From positions 12,993,001 through 13,057,000 of the forward strand of contig JAQISU010000081.1 in assembly GCA_029339505.1 (NCBI GenBank): a stretch of DNA of 64,000 nucleotides. Direction: 5' to 3'. The translations under genes were made by a program, and so were the position numbers. Shown one piece after another: positions 37,758 to 58,500 of the stretch. Position 1 is the first letter of the stretch. Every line of letters begins with the position of its first letter. The notes under the pieces were generated by a model. That model saw only the letters and a list, made by a program, of their open reading frames with translations, searched no databases and was not told where the DNA came from. The stretch comes from Unio delphinus (taxonomy: Eukaryota > Mollusca > Bivalvia > Unionida > Unionidae).

Positions 37758-37775
37758 TCACATCACATCACATCA
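37680..37775. repeat. (TC)n(AC)n(ACATC)n microsatellite
   Basis: Counterpart of 3711-3850 in the opposite orientation; the pentamer ACATC (about 37756-37780) is specific to this copy. Confidence 0.9.
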
Positions 37776-38329
37776 CAATCAAATTAGTTCAAAATATCGG
37801 AGTAGAGAATTCATAAGCAACTTGTGCCATTTTAAATAAGTGTGAAAAGATGAGTTTTTCTATAATATCTATTAATATAGGCGGAAAAGAAAAAATTGTT
37901 TAACTTTGATGAAAGTGTTAAATGATTCGCTGTTAGATAAAGGTCATCCTGATTGGCTTAACTAAATGAGCAGTTTCCCATACAAATTTAAGGTTTTAGG
38001 TATTTTCGCTAGCGACATTAGTCAGTCCAAGTTTTTTTTTTTGGAAGGGAAAGCCTTATTCCAAGATCTCTAGAAAGTACTTTTCTCGTTAAAATGTGGA
38101 GGAGACGCGTATCTAGAATGTTCAGGGACACGAAACGAAAGATTTGACTTCATAGACAAGAAAACGAAAAGCACAAGGTTTGTCTCAGTCACCATTAAGA
38201 TAATCATAGATATAAGTTTATAATCATTTGTTTCATTTATTCGTTTTAAATTCATACATCAACTTTCCGTGATTTCGAAAGTTAATGATTTTCCATCCAT
38301 TTGTCTCGAATCTCGAATGTTATATGATT

Positions 38330-38900
38330 CCCTTTTTGACCACACGGAAGCCCACACTGACCACCCACCTATATGACGCCGAATCCTGGGTCACCTACAA
38401 CCGCCAACTACCAATTTCAACATCCACTATAGTGACCTTATCACCTACAATAAAGTCCTCAAACAAGCAGGGATCGCCAGGTTTGAAGCCACACTCATGA
38501 AGATGAGGTTCCCTGGACAGGACACGTGTCCAGGATAGAGGATCATCGCCAGCCAAAGAAAACACTGTATGGTTAGCTGTACCCTGGCCACGTGATAGAG
38601 GCGCACATCGACAGTAATATACAGACTCATTGAAAAAGACCATCAACACATGTTGCAACGATCACCGCCAATGTGCACCACAAGCTGCTGACAGTGAAAG
38701 CTATCGACGTACAGTTGACCGGGCCACTGCCACTTTTGAACAACACAGAAGGCCAGCTTGGAGGATCAGAGATGGCGAAGACAAAATTGGGAGCCAGCAG
38801 TGGCACCCACTACAACCCAGACATTCCTTTGCATCCTCTGTGGACGCACGTGCCTGTCACATAATGGGCTAGTCAACCACCAGCTCGTGTACAATAGACT
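38330..38900 (+). mobile_element. LINE ORF2 C-terminal fragment with Cys/His tail (copy B)
   Basis: Frames encode YDAESWVTYN (near 38372), ATATFEQHRRPAW (near 38727) and a terminal CILCGRTCLSHNGLVNHQ (near 38833), the C2H-type tail seen in LINEs such as the one at 55.6 kb, whose tail is CSKCNRDCHSRVGLFSHLRR. The N-terminal part is missing. The counterpart in arm L is 2725-3125. Confidence 0.7.
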
Positions 38901-39165
38901 TTAACAACCTTCCTAAATCTTCTCAAGTGAAGTCAGACCAACAATATTTAAGCCATGTGTTCCAAGGATTTCATGCTTCTGTTACAAATTGTATGTGAAT
39001 ATATCAGTCTTAAATGATACGTATTATGTATCCTAAAAAATGATTTTACTACATATGGAAATGTTAAGTCAAGGAATTTATAGTTATCAAGTAATATAGT
39101 TAAGACAAGACGTGAATATCATTAATTGATTCATGTAATTAAGCTGTGAATCCTTTTCCAAGCAT

Positions 39166-39196
<31 letters not shown>

Positions 39197-39746
39197 CAAT
39201 GATTAATATATAGCGACAAATATTTAGATTGTGTTTTGTTTTGTTTTAAAGAAACGATAGCTTCTTATGTGTACCATGCAGTGGAAAATGAGAGCAGATT
39301 GCCAAGTTATGGTTGATGACCGGAAGAAGCAGGAGAGATAGAGAGATAGAGAGAAGAGGAAAAGGAATATGGAGACTCTGACCTATTACCAATGTTGACT
39401 TTGAGAAGACCCAAAGATAATGATCATTACTGATATCGGAAATTTTAAATAAAAAAGAAAGAAAACGTTAGAAGAAACGATGTACTCCATGTATAAACCA
39501 TGATACTTGTTATGTCACGCACAAGCTACCAGAATAAAACGGCTGTATTAAGTCTATCCGCAAGCGTTCGAGTCTCGGGAAAGACGAATGTGGGTATGTG
39601 AGTAAACTTGCCAGTAAGTTCTTGTGGGTCGGTACCTCTTCCCGGTTTTTTCTAGAGTTCTTCCAACCAAAATACAGGCCGTCATGTGTACCATATCATG
39701 TGATGAAACATGGCGCTAAACCCATAACAATTTAACAAATGTATTA

Positions 39747-39810
<64 letters not shown>

Positions 39811-41219
39811 ATACTGTGACTTATCTACATAACACCATAAAGAGTCAGTAGCACTTTCAAACTTCCTTTTCTAAATATCAGTGCCTCGATTACAATTTCG
39901 CGTAAATGATAGGTCACATACGAAGCCAGTAGTAATGAATACCTGCAGATAATGTTGTATCTTGCATATGTTTATGTTGCACATTTAATTGCAATTTTAT
40001 TGAATGACATTTGTGAAATACATTGAACGGACCATAGTAAATATTTATCATGATAATTCTAAATCTTTAAAAACGACGATGTATTTTACCTTTTAAAGTG
40101 GTCATTTGTTTAATACATTTAAAAAAGATAGGAAAATGCAGGCTAAACCTTGCTGCCCAGTACAAAAAATAGAACCAAACTGGATTAGTTTCCTTCATAC
40201 AAAACGGACTTTTTCCGCAAAAAAAGTTATTTACTCATTATGCACTGACACTCACGTTCAAATTCACACCTGTATTCATGGAAGAAGACGGCTTACTATG
40301 AAGACATTTTAACGTCTCAAAATATATTTTGTTTCAATACAATCAAAATATAGAAATATATGCTTGGAGTCAAAATAGATCCGAGTATATTTTTGGAAAA
40401 TTTAATCCCCACCCTATTATAGTGGCTCCTAGAAATTTTCATTCACCTCTAATTATTTGTTTTAAAAGGTGTATATAAACATATATGTTTAAAAAGGATC
40501 ATAATTAAATGAGCTTAAATCATATAAAACTTGACAGGAAGTAAAGATAGATTTTTATACGTATTAAATTATTGCCACACGTCATTCATGGTCAATACAC
40601 TTACTTTTAAAAATAGTTTTATGTACATTCATTTGAGAAACGAATGGCTACACGTGTGAAGAAAATTAATAAGCTGAAGCATGATGGGATTTTTGTACCA
40701 AAAAGCACTTAGAATTTTTGTTTTAGTGTTGCGATAGAACGGCATAGGTTATGTTACCATATTTAGAAACGGAGGTAGTTTGAAAATTATTTTTAGGAAC
40801 TTGCTTATTTTTTGGTTCACGCTAATCAATTGTTCAGCAAATCTTGGAATGGAACAATAGCGTTCTGACTTCCGTGTTTATAGCTTATACAGAACATATG
40901 TTTCGGCTATCTGTAGTCTGAAATAGGTATATGTGTTAACCGATCTTATGTTAATAACTACCAGGCAGGTGTTTGTTTAAAGAATAGTCAAATATCATAT
41001 CATATTTCTGATTACACCTACGCAAGGGTTCTATAGCTGGACGAAAAGGAAAGGATTGGAAACTATATTTACTTCATTGTATGACAGGAGGTCTTTGGAA
41101 AATACAGAGAAAAACCTTCTTCCTGCCTAGCATGAAGAAATCTGTCTATAAATATTTCAGCAATGAACTCATTCGCCAATTAATGAACCAATAAAAGTGC
41201 TTGTTCTTTGAGGGATTTC
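38901..41219. other. Noncoding 5' flank of the DUOXA gene
   Basis: The flank contains (TA)n at 39168-39193 and 39749-39808. Homology to arm L (to 510) and, from 40305, to copy A (16930-17940). No coding exon was found. Confidence 0.6.
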
Positions 41220-41284
41220 TATATAAGGATCCTAATTACAATATGACCAAACATTAACGGAAATAGGCAAGATAGCAACTGCAG
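41220..41284 (+). promoter_or_regulatory. TATA box and noncoding leader exon of the DUOXA gene
   Basis: TATATAA (41220-41226) precedes a leader ending CAACTGCAG at 41284, followed by donor GTATGG. It splices to the acceptor at 41505, leaving 62 nt of untranslated sequence before ATG 41568. The 5' part has in-frame TAG (41515-41517), so no N-terminal extension is possible here. Conservation with 446-510 and 17944-18008 supports the call; the start site is inferred from TATA spacing. Confidence 0.65.
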
Positions 41285-41567
41285 GTATGGGTCCATTTTG
41301 AACATGCATAGCATTTGTTGATTATTGCTTCAGTAATATTTGCTAGTTTTTTCTTTTTCTTTGCCTCTGATTGTGAATTATACACTTGGAACCTTTTTGA
41401 AATTTTGTATATACACATATGTGTGTAGATATGCCATTTTATTTAGGAAAACGAGTTGATAAATTTTGTAACAACGTAATGGTAAAGTTTTGCAATCTTT
41501 ACAGATATTTTGTAGCAACACTGGTCTTCCTTGCAAAATAATTGTGTGAGTTATTTTGCCAACAAGA

Positions 41568-48831
<7,264 letters not shown>

Positions 48832-49273
48832 ACATTTCTCTGACTGAATTTAGGCATCAGAACTATTACTGGGGAAAAAACATCTTTTTAATTTGAAGTG
48901 ATTAAGGAAAAGAAACTCCACTCATCACTCACATTACTTGCACATGCATATCGATTCAGATATGCGAAATATTAGTATTTTATAATGGTGTTTTTTCTAC
49001 CACAAATTCATCCACTTGTTCAACTGCTAGTAATGAGTTACTCTTATGGTGCGTTTGTAACAAATAACATTACATGAAGAAAAGGGCAAGTATGTGGTCT
49101 GCACATCCCTGACATTCAGACGGACAATGCTAAACTTGTGTATGTAGGATTTCATGCTGTATTTACTTGTCTTCAACAGACATGTAAGCATCATCCTATG
49201 TCGCATGAAAGGTCTTTTGCTTCCAGAAATCTGCGTTTTCTTCTTCAAGTGGATCGGGGAAAATTTAAATCTT

Positions 49274-49275
<2 letters not shown>

Positions 49276-49313
<38 letters not shown>
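49276..49313. repeat. (GA)n microsatellite in the DUOXA 3' untranslated region
   Basis: About 18 GA units between the stop codon and the poly(A) signal. Confidence 0.9.
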
Positions 49314-49315
<2 letters not shown>

Positions 49316-49586
49316 GGAGACGTGTTGTGCCTTATGGGATAAATTGTCCTAGAAGATATTTTATTTATTTCAGATTTATTTTTAATTATGTTGTCTCGTG
49401 TAAAATGCGTCTGTCTATAAACCGATTTAATTTACGAGTCGTGCTTTGTTGGTCCGTTAATTACATCAAAGTGTTCGGATTTTCAAAGGTGTAATGAGAC
49501 TGTTTACAAGGCTGAAATATGTGATAATATATCTGTGTATGCCTGTTTATTTTTGGTCTATTTATCAGTCTGTTTCTTTTAAACCA

Positions 49587-49592
49587 AATAAA
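49587..49592 (+). terminator. Probable DUOXA poly(A) signal
   Basis: AATAAA is followed within 40-60 bp by GT-rich sequence (GTTGTGTAATGTCTTG). It would give a 3' untranslated region of about 770 bp. Confidence 0.55.
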
Positions 49593-49639
49593 ATGTATTT
49601 GTGCTTATGCAATTATTGCTCACACGTTGTGTAATGTCT

Positions 49640-51025
49640 TGTTTTTACATTAATGTGACAAATAGAGCAAACAATTTAAATATATCCCTATTGTTCAGTT
49701 GTAATTAAAACACTGACAATATACACAGTTACTCTACTGGCTACGAACATGAAAGTGCGAGATCGCTTACAAATCTTAAATTATCCCAATGTCTTGGAGA
49801 TACAATTACATTGCAATACCACTTCTAAATTTAGAAAGAGTCTCAGTCCTGTGTTTATATCTGAGATCACTCTAATCACACATGCAAATTGCCAGTCAGT
49901 TCCAGTGACCAATAAATAAATACAGATTTTTGCATAATATGATACATTCAAAATATATTTCGGAAAAAGAAGTTAAGGATAACGATTGGCAGGAACGGGG
50001 AAAGACGGCACACTTTCGAAATACTTAAGCAATACAAAAATGTTGCTAGACATCACTATAAAAATTGCCACACTGCAGACATCGTAGCTATATGTATAGA
50101 AACAAAATCAAGCTACGTTAAATATCATAATGACACACACATCACTTCGTAATTACAGTCAATCCCATAAAATCAGTTCGTATGTTACAGTCAATCCAAT
50201 AAATTCAGCTCTTATTGTACATATGTATAACATAAGTCATTCTAATATAAATTTTGAGTACTATATTTTTAAAAATAAAATTATTAATACAATTCAACAT
50301 AGGTCTCTGCCAAAGACAAAAATGTAAGTAGTATAGAGATATGTATAAAGCTTGATAAATCAATAAATTAATTGAATGTTTCCCAGATGTTTGTATTGTT
50401 AATTTACAAAATTAACAGCGCAAATATTTATTTCTGACAAAGATGAACGAATTCCAACAAAATCAATCTTGTATATTTTAAACGCATTATTAATTTTGTT
50501 TTATTTTATCACAAAAGCTTAAAATACCCATAACTAATGATCACTATTCGTACGTAAACGATTAATAATGTAGGAATCATCTAATTAGTTCTCGTCGGAT
50601 CATTGATATTTATTACTATCGTATAAATCTCGAAATATTCAACGTATTCAATTATATGGTAGCAAGAAAGTTATTGTCTCGAGTCTTAATCTGTAAGTAT
50701 CGTAAACAACACGCACTTCGTTTTCCAGAAATACATAATTATATTATCATTCTATCTCATTTACAGGTAACTTTAGAGCAATATGGTAGTGAATTCATTC
50801 GTGTGCACACCGTTATTTACCTGTGTCAATAATATAATCCTAAAATGATTATCGAAAATGCCTTAAGAACATTTGTTTGCTGAGAACTAACACACCTGGC
50901 ATTTTTAAGTTTAGATAACGGGTACACCTGGTTCCTGGGTACAAATGTCCCAGAATGTGTTAATTTTGGTCCAAATATATCTTGCAATTTAACAACGTGT
51001 CGAGTTAAGTAACATCTGTATAATC
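49640..51025. other. Repeat debris downstream of DUOXA
   Basis: It contains a SINE tail at 50045-50090 (GCTAGACATCACTATAAAAA, then CACACTGCAGACATCG) and, at about 50500-50860, a weak copy of 35380-35600 (ATAACTAATGATCACT, ATTTATTACTATCGTAT). No gene was found. Confidence 0.5.
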
Positions 51026-51027
51026 AA

Positions 51028-51028
51028 C

Positions 51029-51064
<36 letters not shown>

Positions 51065-51143
51065 ATTCATTTTATTTTGACCAAGCAGGCAAGAAACCCG
51101 AAAGAACTCGAATAGCCAATGTTTGTTTTTGTTATTCTATTTA

Positions 51144-51196
<53 letters not shown>
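51028..51196. repeat. (TAA)n and (TTA)n microsatellites
   Basis: AAT units at 51028-51061 and TTA units at 51146-51196; they form a potential hairpin, as also at 5268-5486. Confidence 0.9.
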
Positions 51197-51198
<2 letters not shown>

Positions 51199-51254
51199 AC
51201 GGCATCAACAAAACAGTTATAAACAAAGGATGACATAGCATATTAATACCAACC

Positions 51255-52350
51255 GCTTACTCAATCAATTCGTTCCCTCTCCACTCTCGCATAGGTGGAA
51301 TTACTGTTATCACAAAGAATTCCATGATAAAATGTCTTCAGTAAAACACAACTTTCCATTTATACCTAACATCGTTTGACCTAGTCCAAACAACACTCAC
51401 ACTGAAACAAATATCAGCCCATTTTTTCTATCTCTATCACCTTTCTTATAATAGAGAAAACAAGCTGACTGAATCTCTCGTTTTAGAGCAGTTTATGGAA
51501 GTATAAAAATAATAGGTGGCAACCTAATTATTCTTGGAGATTTCAACATTCACTTTGACTGTCCTGGAAAGTAATAAACTTCAAAACTCATAGATTCTAT
51601 TCATGTTTTCAACCTTAAACAGTAAGTTAACCAACCCACCCATAAACTTGGTTACATTTTAGACTGGATTTTTCATACACCTAATGATCATATTCTGCAA
51701 TCGACCATTGTATCCCACGAACTTGCATAAGATCACTTCTGCATTATATGCCATCTCGACATATCAGTCACTAACAATACACCTTTTCTTTGATATTAAG
51801 AGAAACCTTCGTATGATAAATAGAACCAAACAAATGCATGACATCCAAGTAAACCTAAGAACTTGATTATCTCCTACAACAGAATATACTACCTGCCTTC
51901 ATTGCTTGAAAAACATGGCCCAGCCGCCAAGTGGAGAATTTCAATTACAAAAAAAAGAGTTAGTGTTCTCCGTTGTATTGCAGTGTTAGGGACCAGCTTC
52001 ACACTACTAAAAGACATCGCCGTAAATCAGAAAGGCTTTGGCTTTTCACCAGACTCATTATTCATAAGAAAATCTATGAAGCGGCTAAGAAGAACGCCAC
52101 ATACCTAGTCAATTTAGCCAAATTATCCCACTACAACACTAAGATCACGGAGAGTTCCGGTTGCAAAGACCTCTTCGAGAGAACTAACAAACTAATGTCA
52201 AGGACCAAATGTACACCGCTTTCAAGTACCTTCTCAGCAGTACACCTTCCGGACCTATTTGCAAATTTATTCCGTGACAAAGTACAAACCATTAGAGATA
52301 CGCCTGATAACACATTTTCTATTGTCTCGTTGTCACCATACAGTTAAGAT
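51255..52350 (+). mobile_element. CR1/L2-like LINE fragment, endonuclease to pre-RT
   Basis: It is the same family as 28555-29640. Broken frames give GNLIILGDFNIHFDCPGK (near 51520; catalytic D and N), then LWLFTRLIIHKKIYEAAKKN (near 52030), HYNTKITESSGCKDLFERTN and DLFANLFRDKVQTIRD, the linker before the RT in CR1/L2-type LINEs. No RT motif follows. It is inactive. Confidence 0.7.
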
Positions 52351-53366
52351 ACAGAATCTCAGCGACAACCCTTAGGAACATTTGAACCTGTCTCTATGGA
52401 TTTAGTACTAGTGATGAAGAGTGCACCAAAGTCGGAAGTATAACACAACACAATTGATAGTAAGACAAATACAATGTTTAATGACCAGTGATTTGAGTAA
52501 GAAAATAAGTATGATTGATATGTACGAGTATATGATCCAAATATTGGATCAGTTAACATAAAATGCACTTGCAAAAAAGTGACCATACACAGCACAAATA
52601 CAACGGTGAATAATTCACAGTCATTTCACCAGCAAGATATATTTTACTCCTATAGTAAAATGTATTCACTAATACCGTCCCCAAAACACACTAGGTTTTA
52701 CGAACCCCAAAAATTAGTCCATGCTGAAACGATTTCCTAAAGAACACAGAATTTGTCAATTGATTATCTTTTTTTACCAGCTAGTCCAGATTCTCTGGTT
52801 CATTGTGAACATTGTAAAGAAACGAGTGGCATTGTTGAAGTGAGATGCCCGTTCAAATACAGGCATTTGACACCCCTTGAAGCAGCATAGAAAAGTGATT
52901 TCTACTTTCTGTTAGAAATGGCAAGATTAAACTAAAATTAAATCACACTTACTACTACCAGGTACAAGGACAGTAAGCCTTGACTTAAAGTTAGTGGTGT
53001 GAATTGTTGTATGGACACCCAAAGGAAACATGTGGAGAGGATTTGGTTTGAGAACAAACTCTGGGTGGAGAGAATGTTGCCCAAGTTGAAGACTATTTAC
53101 ATGACAAGCATTCTGCCATAAATGTTCTCAAGTAGAATTAAAAGAGGCCTTCCTCTTTACCTCAGAAAATGAATTAAATTAAGGACTATGACTACATTCA
53201 TTATTGGAACAATTTTAAATTAATCGATTCACTTAGTTTGATATCGACCTCAATACATATATACTTTATATTTTTTTTTGCAAGATAGCAATGTTATAAC
53301 TTGCACAGAATTATACATGTAAAGAAGAAATATTGACCACCACATGTACATTACAGTAGGTTGAAT

Positions 53367-53368
<2 letters not shown>
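52351..53368. other. No gene seen
   Basis: AT-rich sequence with no recognisable element. Confidence 0.4.

Positions 53369-53369
<1 letters not shown>

Positions 53370-53420
<51 letters not shown>
53370..53420. repeat. (GA)n microsatellite
   Basis: About 25 GA units. Confidence 0.95.
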
Positions 53421-53425
<5 letters not shown>

Positions 53426-53472
53426 CATTTTGTTTGTTTTTTTGTGTGTGTTCTTCTTTTTTTGTTTTTTAG

Positions 53473-53885
53473 GGGGATATAATTAGTGACTAGGTCCACT
53501 GCGTTGACCATTCAGCTGTCAGTCAGATCTCTTGTTGCATATTTTTATTAGTAGCTCTATCACTGCTAACCCCCCCCCCCCCCTCCATTTTTGATACGTT
53601 CAGCTGGGATGTTGTCTACTCCAGCTGCCTTCCCATTCTTCAGTACTCGTATTACTTACTCAACCTCTTTTTTGAGAATAGGTACATCGTCATCATTTGT
53701 GGAGTTTGGAGCTTCATGCACCTCTGGGTCTCTTGTGGACGGGTGGTTGTAGAATTCTTTACAATACTCAGTCCATCTTTCTGCAATGCCACTTGCTTCT
53801 GTGAGACATTTTCCATTTTCTTCTTGAATAGTACTGACTCTTGGTTGCTTCTGTCCAAAGACATGCTTTGCTAATCCGATGGTGG
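53473..53885 (-). mobile_element. RTE-like LINE fragment, truncated at both ends
   Basis: The minus strand matches 32450-32840 of the LINE at 31113-33521: GLSIVKNSTTTRPQETQ-type sequence replacing CKELYNHPSTGDP by frameshift, then NGKAAGVDNIPAERIKNG. It contains a poly-C run (53571-53583). No RT catalytic motif remains. Confidence 0.7.
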
Positions 53886-55289
53886 GAATTCAAGGTGTAT
53901 CTTTATGGTTATAAATATGCATAATAACGCTTCGGCTCCGAACCACAGCGTCTCCCTAAAATCTAAAATCCCAGACACCGCATTCAGTGTTCCGCATCAA
54001 CGTCTTATTGATGATACATGCATAATAAATGATTGCACCTTAAATATGTCATTGCTTTAATCAAGATACAATTCCTCAATTAACCAATGACTTGTCTCGT
54101 TTGTTTTTACCAAAATCCTGTATGGAGTAGATACAAATACAATATCTGCATTATTTCATGATGATCGGGATCAATACATAAGAAATAAATTCTAATCCGT
54201 TCGTTTCTTTCTTTTTTTGATAATTGTTTGCTTTGATTCGCTTTAGATGTCTGTGTCATAATTACAACTTTCTTTCAAGCTTTATTTAGCTTAATTTAGC
54301 TTTGACTACATTTATTGCACACATTGAGATGATTTAAAAACAAAAACAGTGCGTTATATAACCGTAGGATTTGAAAACAGGTGCAGAAGCACTTACATAC
54401 ATCCATTCCGTATAAAATTACTTAACATAAACTGTCTATACACTAGATAAACATATAGTGACCATTGACAAAGAAGTCTCTAGTTTAATGTTCAATACAT
54501 TCAACATTAAGGTTCAATGCTTACTCAAAATTCGATAATTCACGTCAGCATATCTTAAAGTATATAAATAAATTGCAAGTGCGAAGCAAAATTGAATTGG
54601 TTTAAACATATATATTGATAAATCGAAACATTGGGTTGATAAAATAATTATTGATTAAACATCGTTGTCAAGAAAGAGAGGTTCATGGTTTAAATTGTAA
54701 ATTTAGACTTGGTACAAACCGTTTACTAAATGCTTTAAAAATTACAGTAAGAAATTAGACTTAAATAGTAACTCCAATAATCGATATATCCAGTTTTATT
54801 CTCGTCTATTTCAATAAATGTAAGAAATTAAATGCGATGTAAAACAATGTGTACAAAATTAATTAATAATAGCTATGAACTGTATGAAAAAATGAAACTG
54901 ATTTAGAGCAAAATGAATGAAATCATTATTTATCCTGCCGCACAAAATGACTAAATGTCCCAAACTGTAGTTAGTTTCAAAATAAAATTCTGCCTATTTT
55001 AACCAAGGAATAATGTGATTCAAATTCCGGTTAGAGATCAAACTATGCTACCATAATAGTTAATTTTACCAGCCAATGAAAAGAAGCCATACATTTTCGC
55101 GTTTTGATGACTGAATAATTTTGTGGCCTCAGAGCATCAATATGTGCATAACGATTTGATTCACTTTGACATTTGTGAAAGCTGATTTTTTATTTACTAA
55201 TTTAAAGTTCGCAAGAACATTGCCCCTAAACGGTTACTGCAGGGTCTTTACGTAGTACAGTAGAGATCTGACTTTAACGTTATTATAGA

Positions 55290-55290
<1 letters not shown>
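53886..55290. other. No gene seen
   Basis: AT-rich sequence without long ORFs or recognisable repeats. Confidence 0.5.

Positions 55291-55381
<91 letters not shown>
55291..55381. repeat. (TA)n microsatellite
   Basis: About 45 pure TA units, followed by a short (GGTA)n run (55390-55415). Confidence 0.95.
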
Positions 55382-55383
<2 letters not shown>

Positions 55384-55539
55384 GTGCACGGTGGTAGGTT
55401 GGTAGGTAGGTAGGTATTTATGAGCATTGGTAACCAGGAAGGCATTTGTATCTACCTATGATTTTGAGCCACTTTATAAATGTGTGTAATGAATACAACT
55501 TCCTTGTAATATATAATTCGATCCTTAAATGTCGGTACA

Positions 55540-55590
55540 CGGATATCAATATATATGATTCAAACTATTTCGGATATCAATATATATGAC
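55540..55590. repeat. 31-bp tandem repeat, left of the LINE
   Basis: GGATATCAATATATATGA occurs at 55541 and 55572, a 31-bp period. The same unit and period occur to the right of the LINE (59276-59378). Confidence 0.85.
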
Positions 55591-58500
55591 TGCAACGTCA
55601 TTCCGGCAACTCCTGCGACGCCGTTGATGCCAAGCTTTAGCGACAATTGTCGTTCCCTTGGGTCCACCAGCTGCGTAGAGTGGGGGGATCTGCTGCATGG
55701 GCAACAGCTGATTCTCCATTCTAGACTGCCCAGGCTTTGTAGCTCCACTGGAGAGGACACTCCGGCGTCTTAAGGCGTCGGCACAACACGGGAAGAAGCA
55801 GTCTATCGGTTATAAGCCATAGCTCGATTGGCGTAGAACTTGGCGCCAGGGGCTTCTTTCGACGGTGGAAGAGATCGCCATGTCTCATTGGAAGCTACCG
55901 CACGCCTCAAGCTGGGCAGCCCCCAGTCAATAAGGTGCTTCCCGCCATGGCCTGACTGCTTCACTGGGTGCGTGGAGCTTAGAGAACCATCTCGACAAGC
56001 AGGCCAAAAAACTCTGCACCAAGCAAGATACAAAGAGGAAACAAGAAGACTCCAGCTCTTCGTTTCGCAAGCTGGAACATCAGAACCTTGTGCCCTGGAC
56101 TCACCAATGACCTGCAAAAGATCAACGACGCACGGAAGACTGGCGTAATTGACAGAGAACTCTCCCGACTGAATGTCGACATTGCCTGTCTTCAAGAGAC
56201 CCGACTGGCCGACAGCGGCACCATCAGGAAAGCCAACTACACCTTCTTCTGCCAAGGAAAAGCATCAGACGAACCCAGACAACATGGTGTCGGCTTCGCT
56301 GTAAAGAACACCCTCGTCGCCTTCATTGAGCCTCCATCATCAGGCACTGAGAGGATCCTTGCCCTCCGGCTATCAACATCATCAGGCCCAGCCAACATCT
56401 TCAGCGTGTATGCCCCAACCGTCTACTCAAACCCAGAACAAAAAGACCGGTTCTACGAGGCTCTGGATCAAGCAATATCAAATATCCCCAGTACCGAGGG
56501 CCTCTACCTACTAGGGGACTTCAATGCGCGAGTGGGAGCTAACTACGAGGCATGGCCCACCTGTCTCGGCCCGCACGGAAGGGGCAAAATCAACGAGAAT
56601 GGCCAGCGACTGCTGGAGATGTGCTGCACTCACCGTTTATGTGTGACCAACATCTTCTTCAAATGCAAATAGATCCGCCAGGTATCATGGAGACACCCAC
56701 GTTCCCGCCACTGGCACCAGCTAGATCTAGTCATCATCAGGCGCGCGGAACTAGCCAGTGTCCGTCTCACCCGCAGCTACCACAGTGCCGACTGCGACAC
56801 GGACCACTCCCTTGTGGCCAGCAAGGTGCGAATAATACCCAAGAAACTGCAAAACGCCAAGAAGAATGGTCGCCCACGCATCAACACCTGCTGTGCAAGC
56901 AATCCAGAGAAGACACAGCAGTTCATCTGCAAACTTCAAGAGGCTCTCACCAAAGAGACACCTGATGACGCCATCGACTCCAAGTGGTCCCACCTCCGAG
57001 ACGCGGTGTACAACTCAGCTATTACTGCCTATGGGAAGAAAGAGCACAAAAACACATACTGGTATGAGGCCAGCTGGGAGGAGATGGAACCCGTAACTGA
57101 GGCGAAGAGGAAAGCCCTCCTGGCTTACAAGGCTGCGCCTAGCCTTGGTACATTACAGGCCCTCAGGACTGCCAGGAAAAATGCCCAGCAGACCGCCCGT
57201 CACTGCGCTAACACCTACTGGCTGAACCTCTACACCAGTATACAGATAGCTGACGAAACCGGGGATGCAAGGGGCATGTACGAGGGTATCAAGAAGGCAA
57301 CAGGCCCACCCACCTCCAAGATCGCCCCACTCAAGTCCAAGACTGGCGAAGTCATCAAAGACCAGGGCAAACAGCTGCAGCGCTGGGTTGAGCACTATCT
57401 TGAGCTGTATGCAACCCAAAACGTCGTCACAGACACCGCCCTGGACGCCATCCCAGACCTGCCAGTCTTGAAGGAACTAGACACACCACCCACCCTGGAA
57501 GAGCTTAGCAAAGCCATCGACTGTCTCGCTTGTGGGAAGGCCCCCGGGAGTGACGGCATTCCGCCTGAAGTCCTAAAGATAGGGAAAGCAGCACTAATCC
57601 AGCCTCTGCACGAACTCCTCTGCCTCTGCTGGGGACAAGGACACATCCCCCAGGGCATGCGAGATGCAAACATTGTCACTCTATACAAGAACAAAGGAGA
57701 CCGCAGTGACTGCAACAACTACCGGGGGATCTCTCTTCTCAGTATTGTTGGAAAGGCGTTCGCCCGTGTCGTCCTGGCACGCTTGCAGACCCTAGCATCC
57801 CGAGTCTACCCCGAGTCCCAGTGTGGCTTCCGAGCAGGCAGGTCAACTGTAGACATGATCTTCTCACTACGACAGCTGTAGGAGAAGTGTCGTGAGCAGC
57901 AGATGCCCCTCTACATTTCCTTCATAGACCTGACCAAGGCATTTGACCTGGTCAGCCGGAGCGGACTCTTCAGGATCCTTAAGAAGATAGGCTGCCCCCC
58001 ACGACTGTTCGCTATCATAACATCGTTTCACGAGAACATGCACAGCACAGTGTGCTTCAACGGAGCAACATCAGAGGCCTTCCCAGTCAGCAGCGGAGTG
58101 AAGCAAGGCTGTGTCCTTGCGCCAACTCTCTTTGCCATCTTCTTTTCCATTCTCCTCCAGTACGCCTTCAAGGACTGCAGCGAGGGTGTATATATACACA
58201 CCAGGATTGACGGAAAGCTGTTTAACATCGCCCGTCTCCGTGCAAAGACTAAAGTTACAAAGGTCCACATCCGTGAATTGCTCTTCGCCGACGATGCAGC
58301 CCTGACATCACACACGGAAGATGGACTGCAGCAGCTAGAATGCCGCCTCTCCCACGCCTGCAAGGAGTTCGGACTGACCATCAGTCTGAAGAAGATGAAT
58401 GTAATGGTGCAGGACGCAGACTCCTCTCCCACCATCGCCATTGATGGGTACAACCTGGAAGTTGTTGAGGACTACACATACCTTGGGTCCACCATCTCCA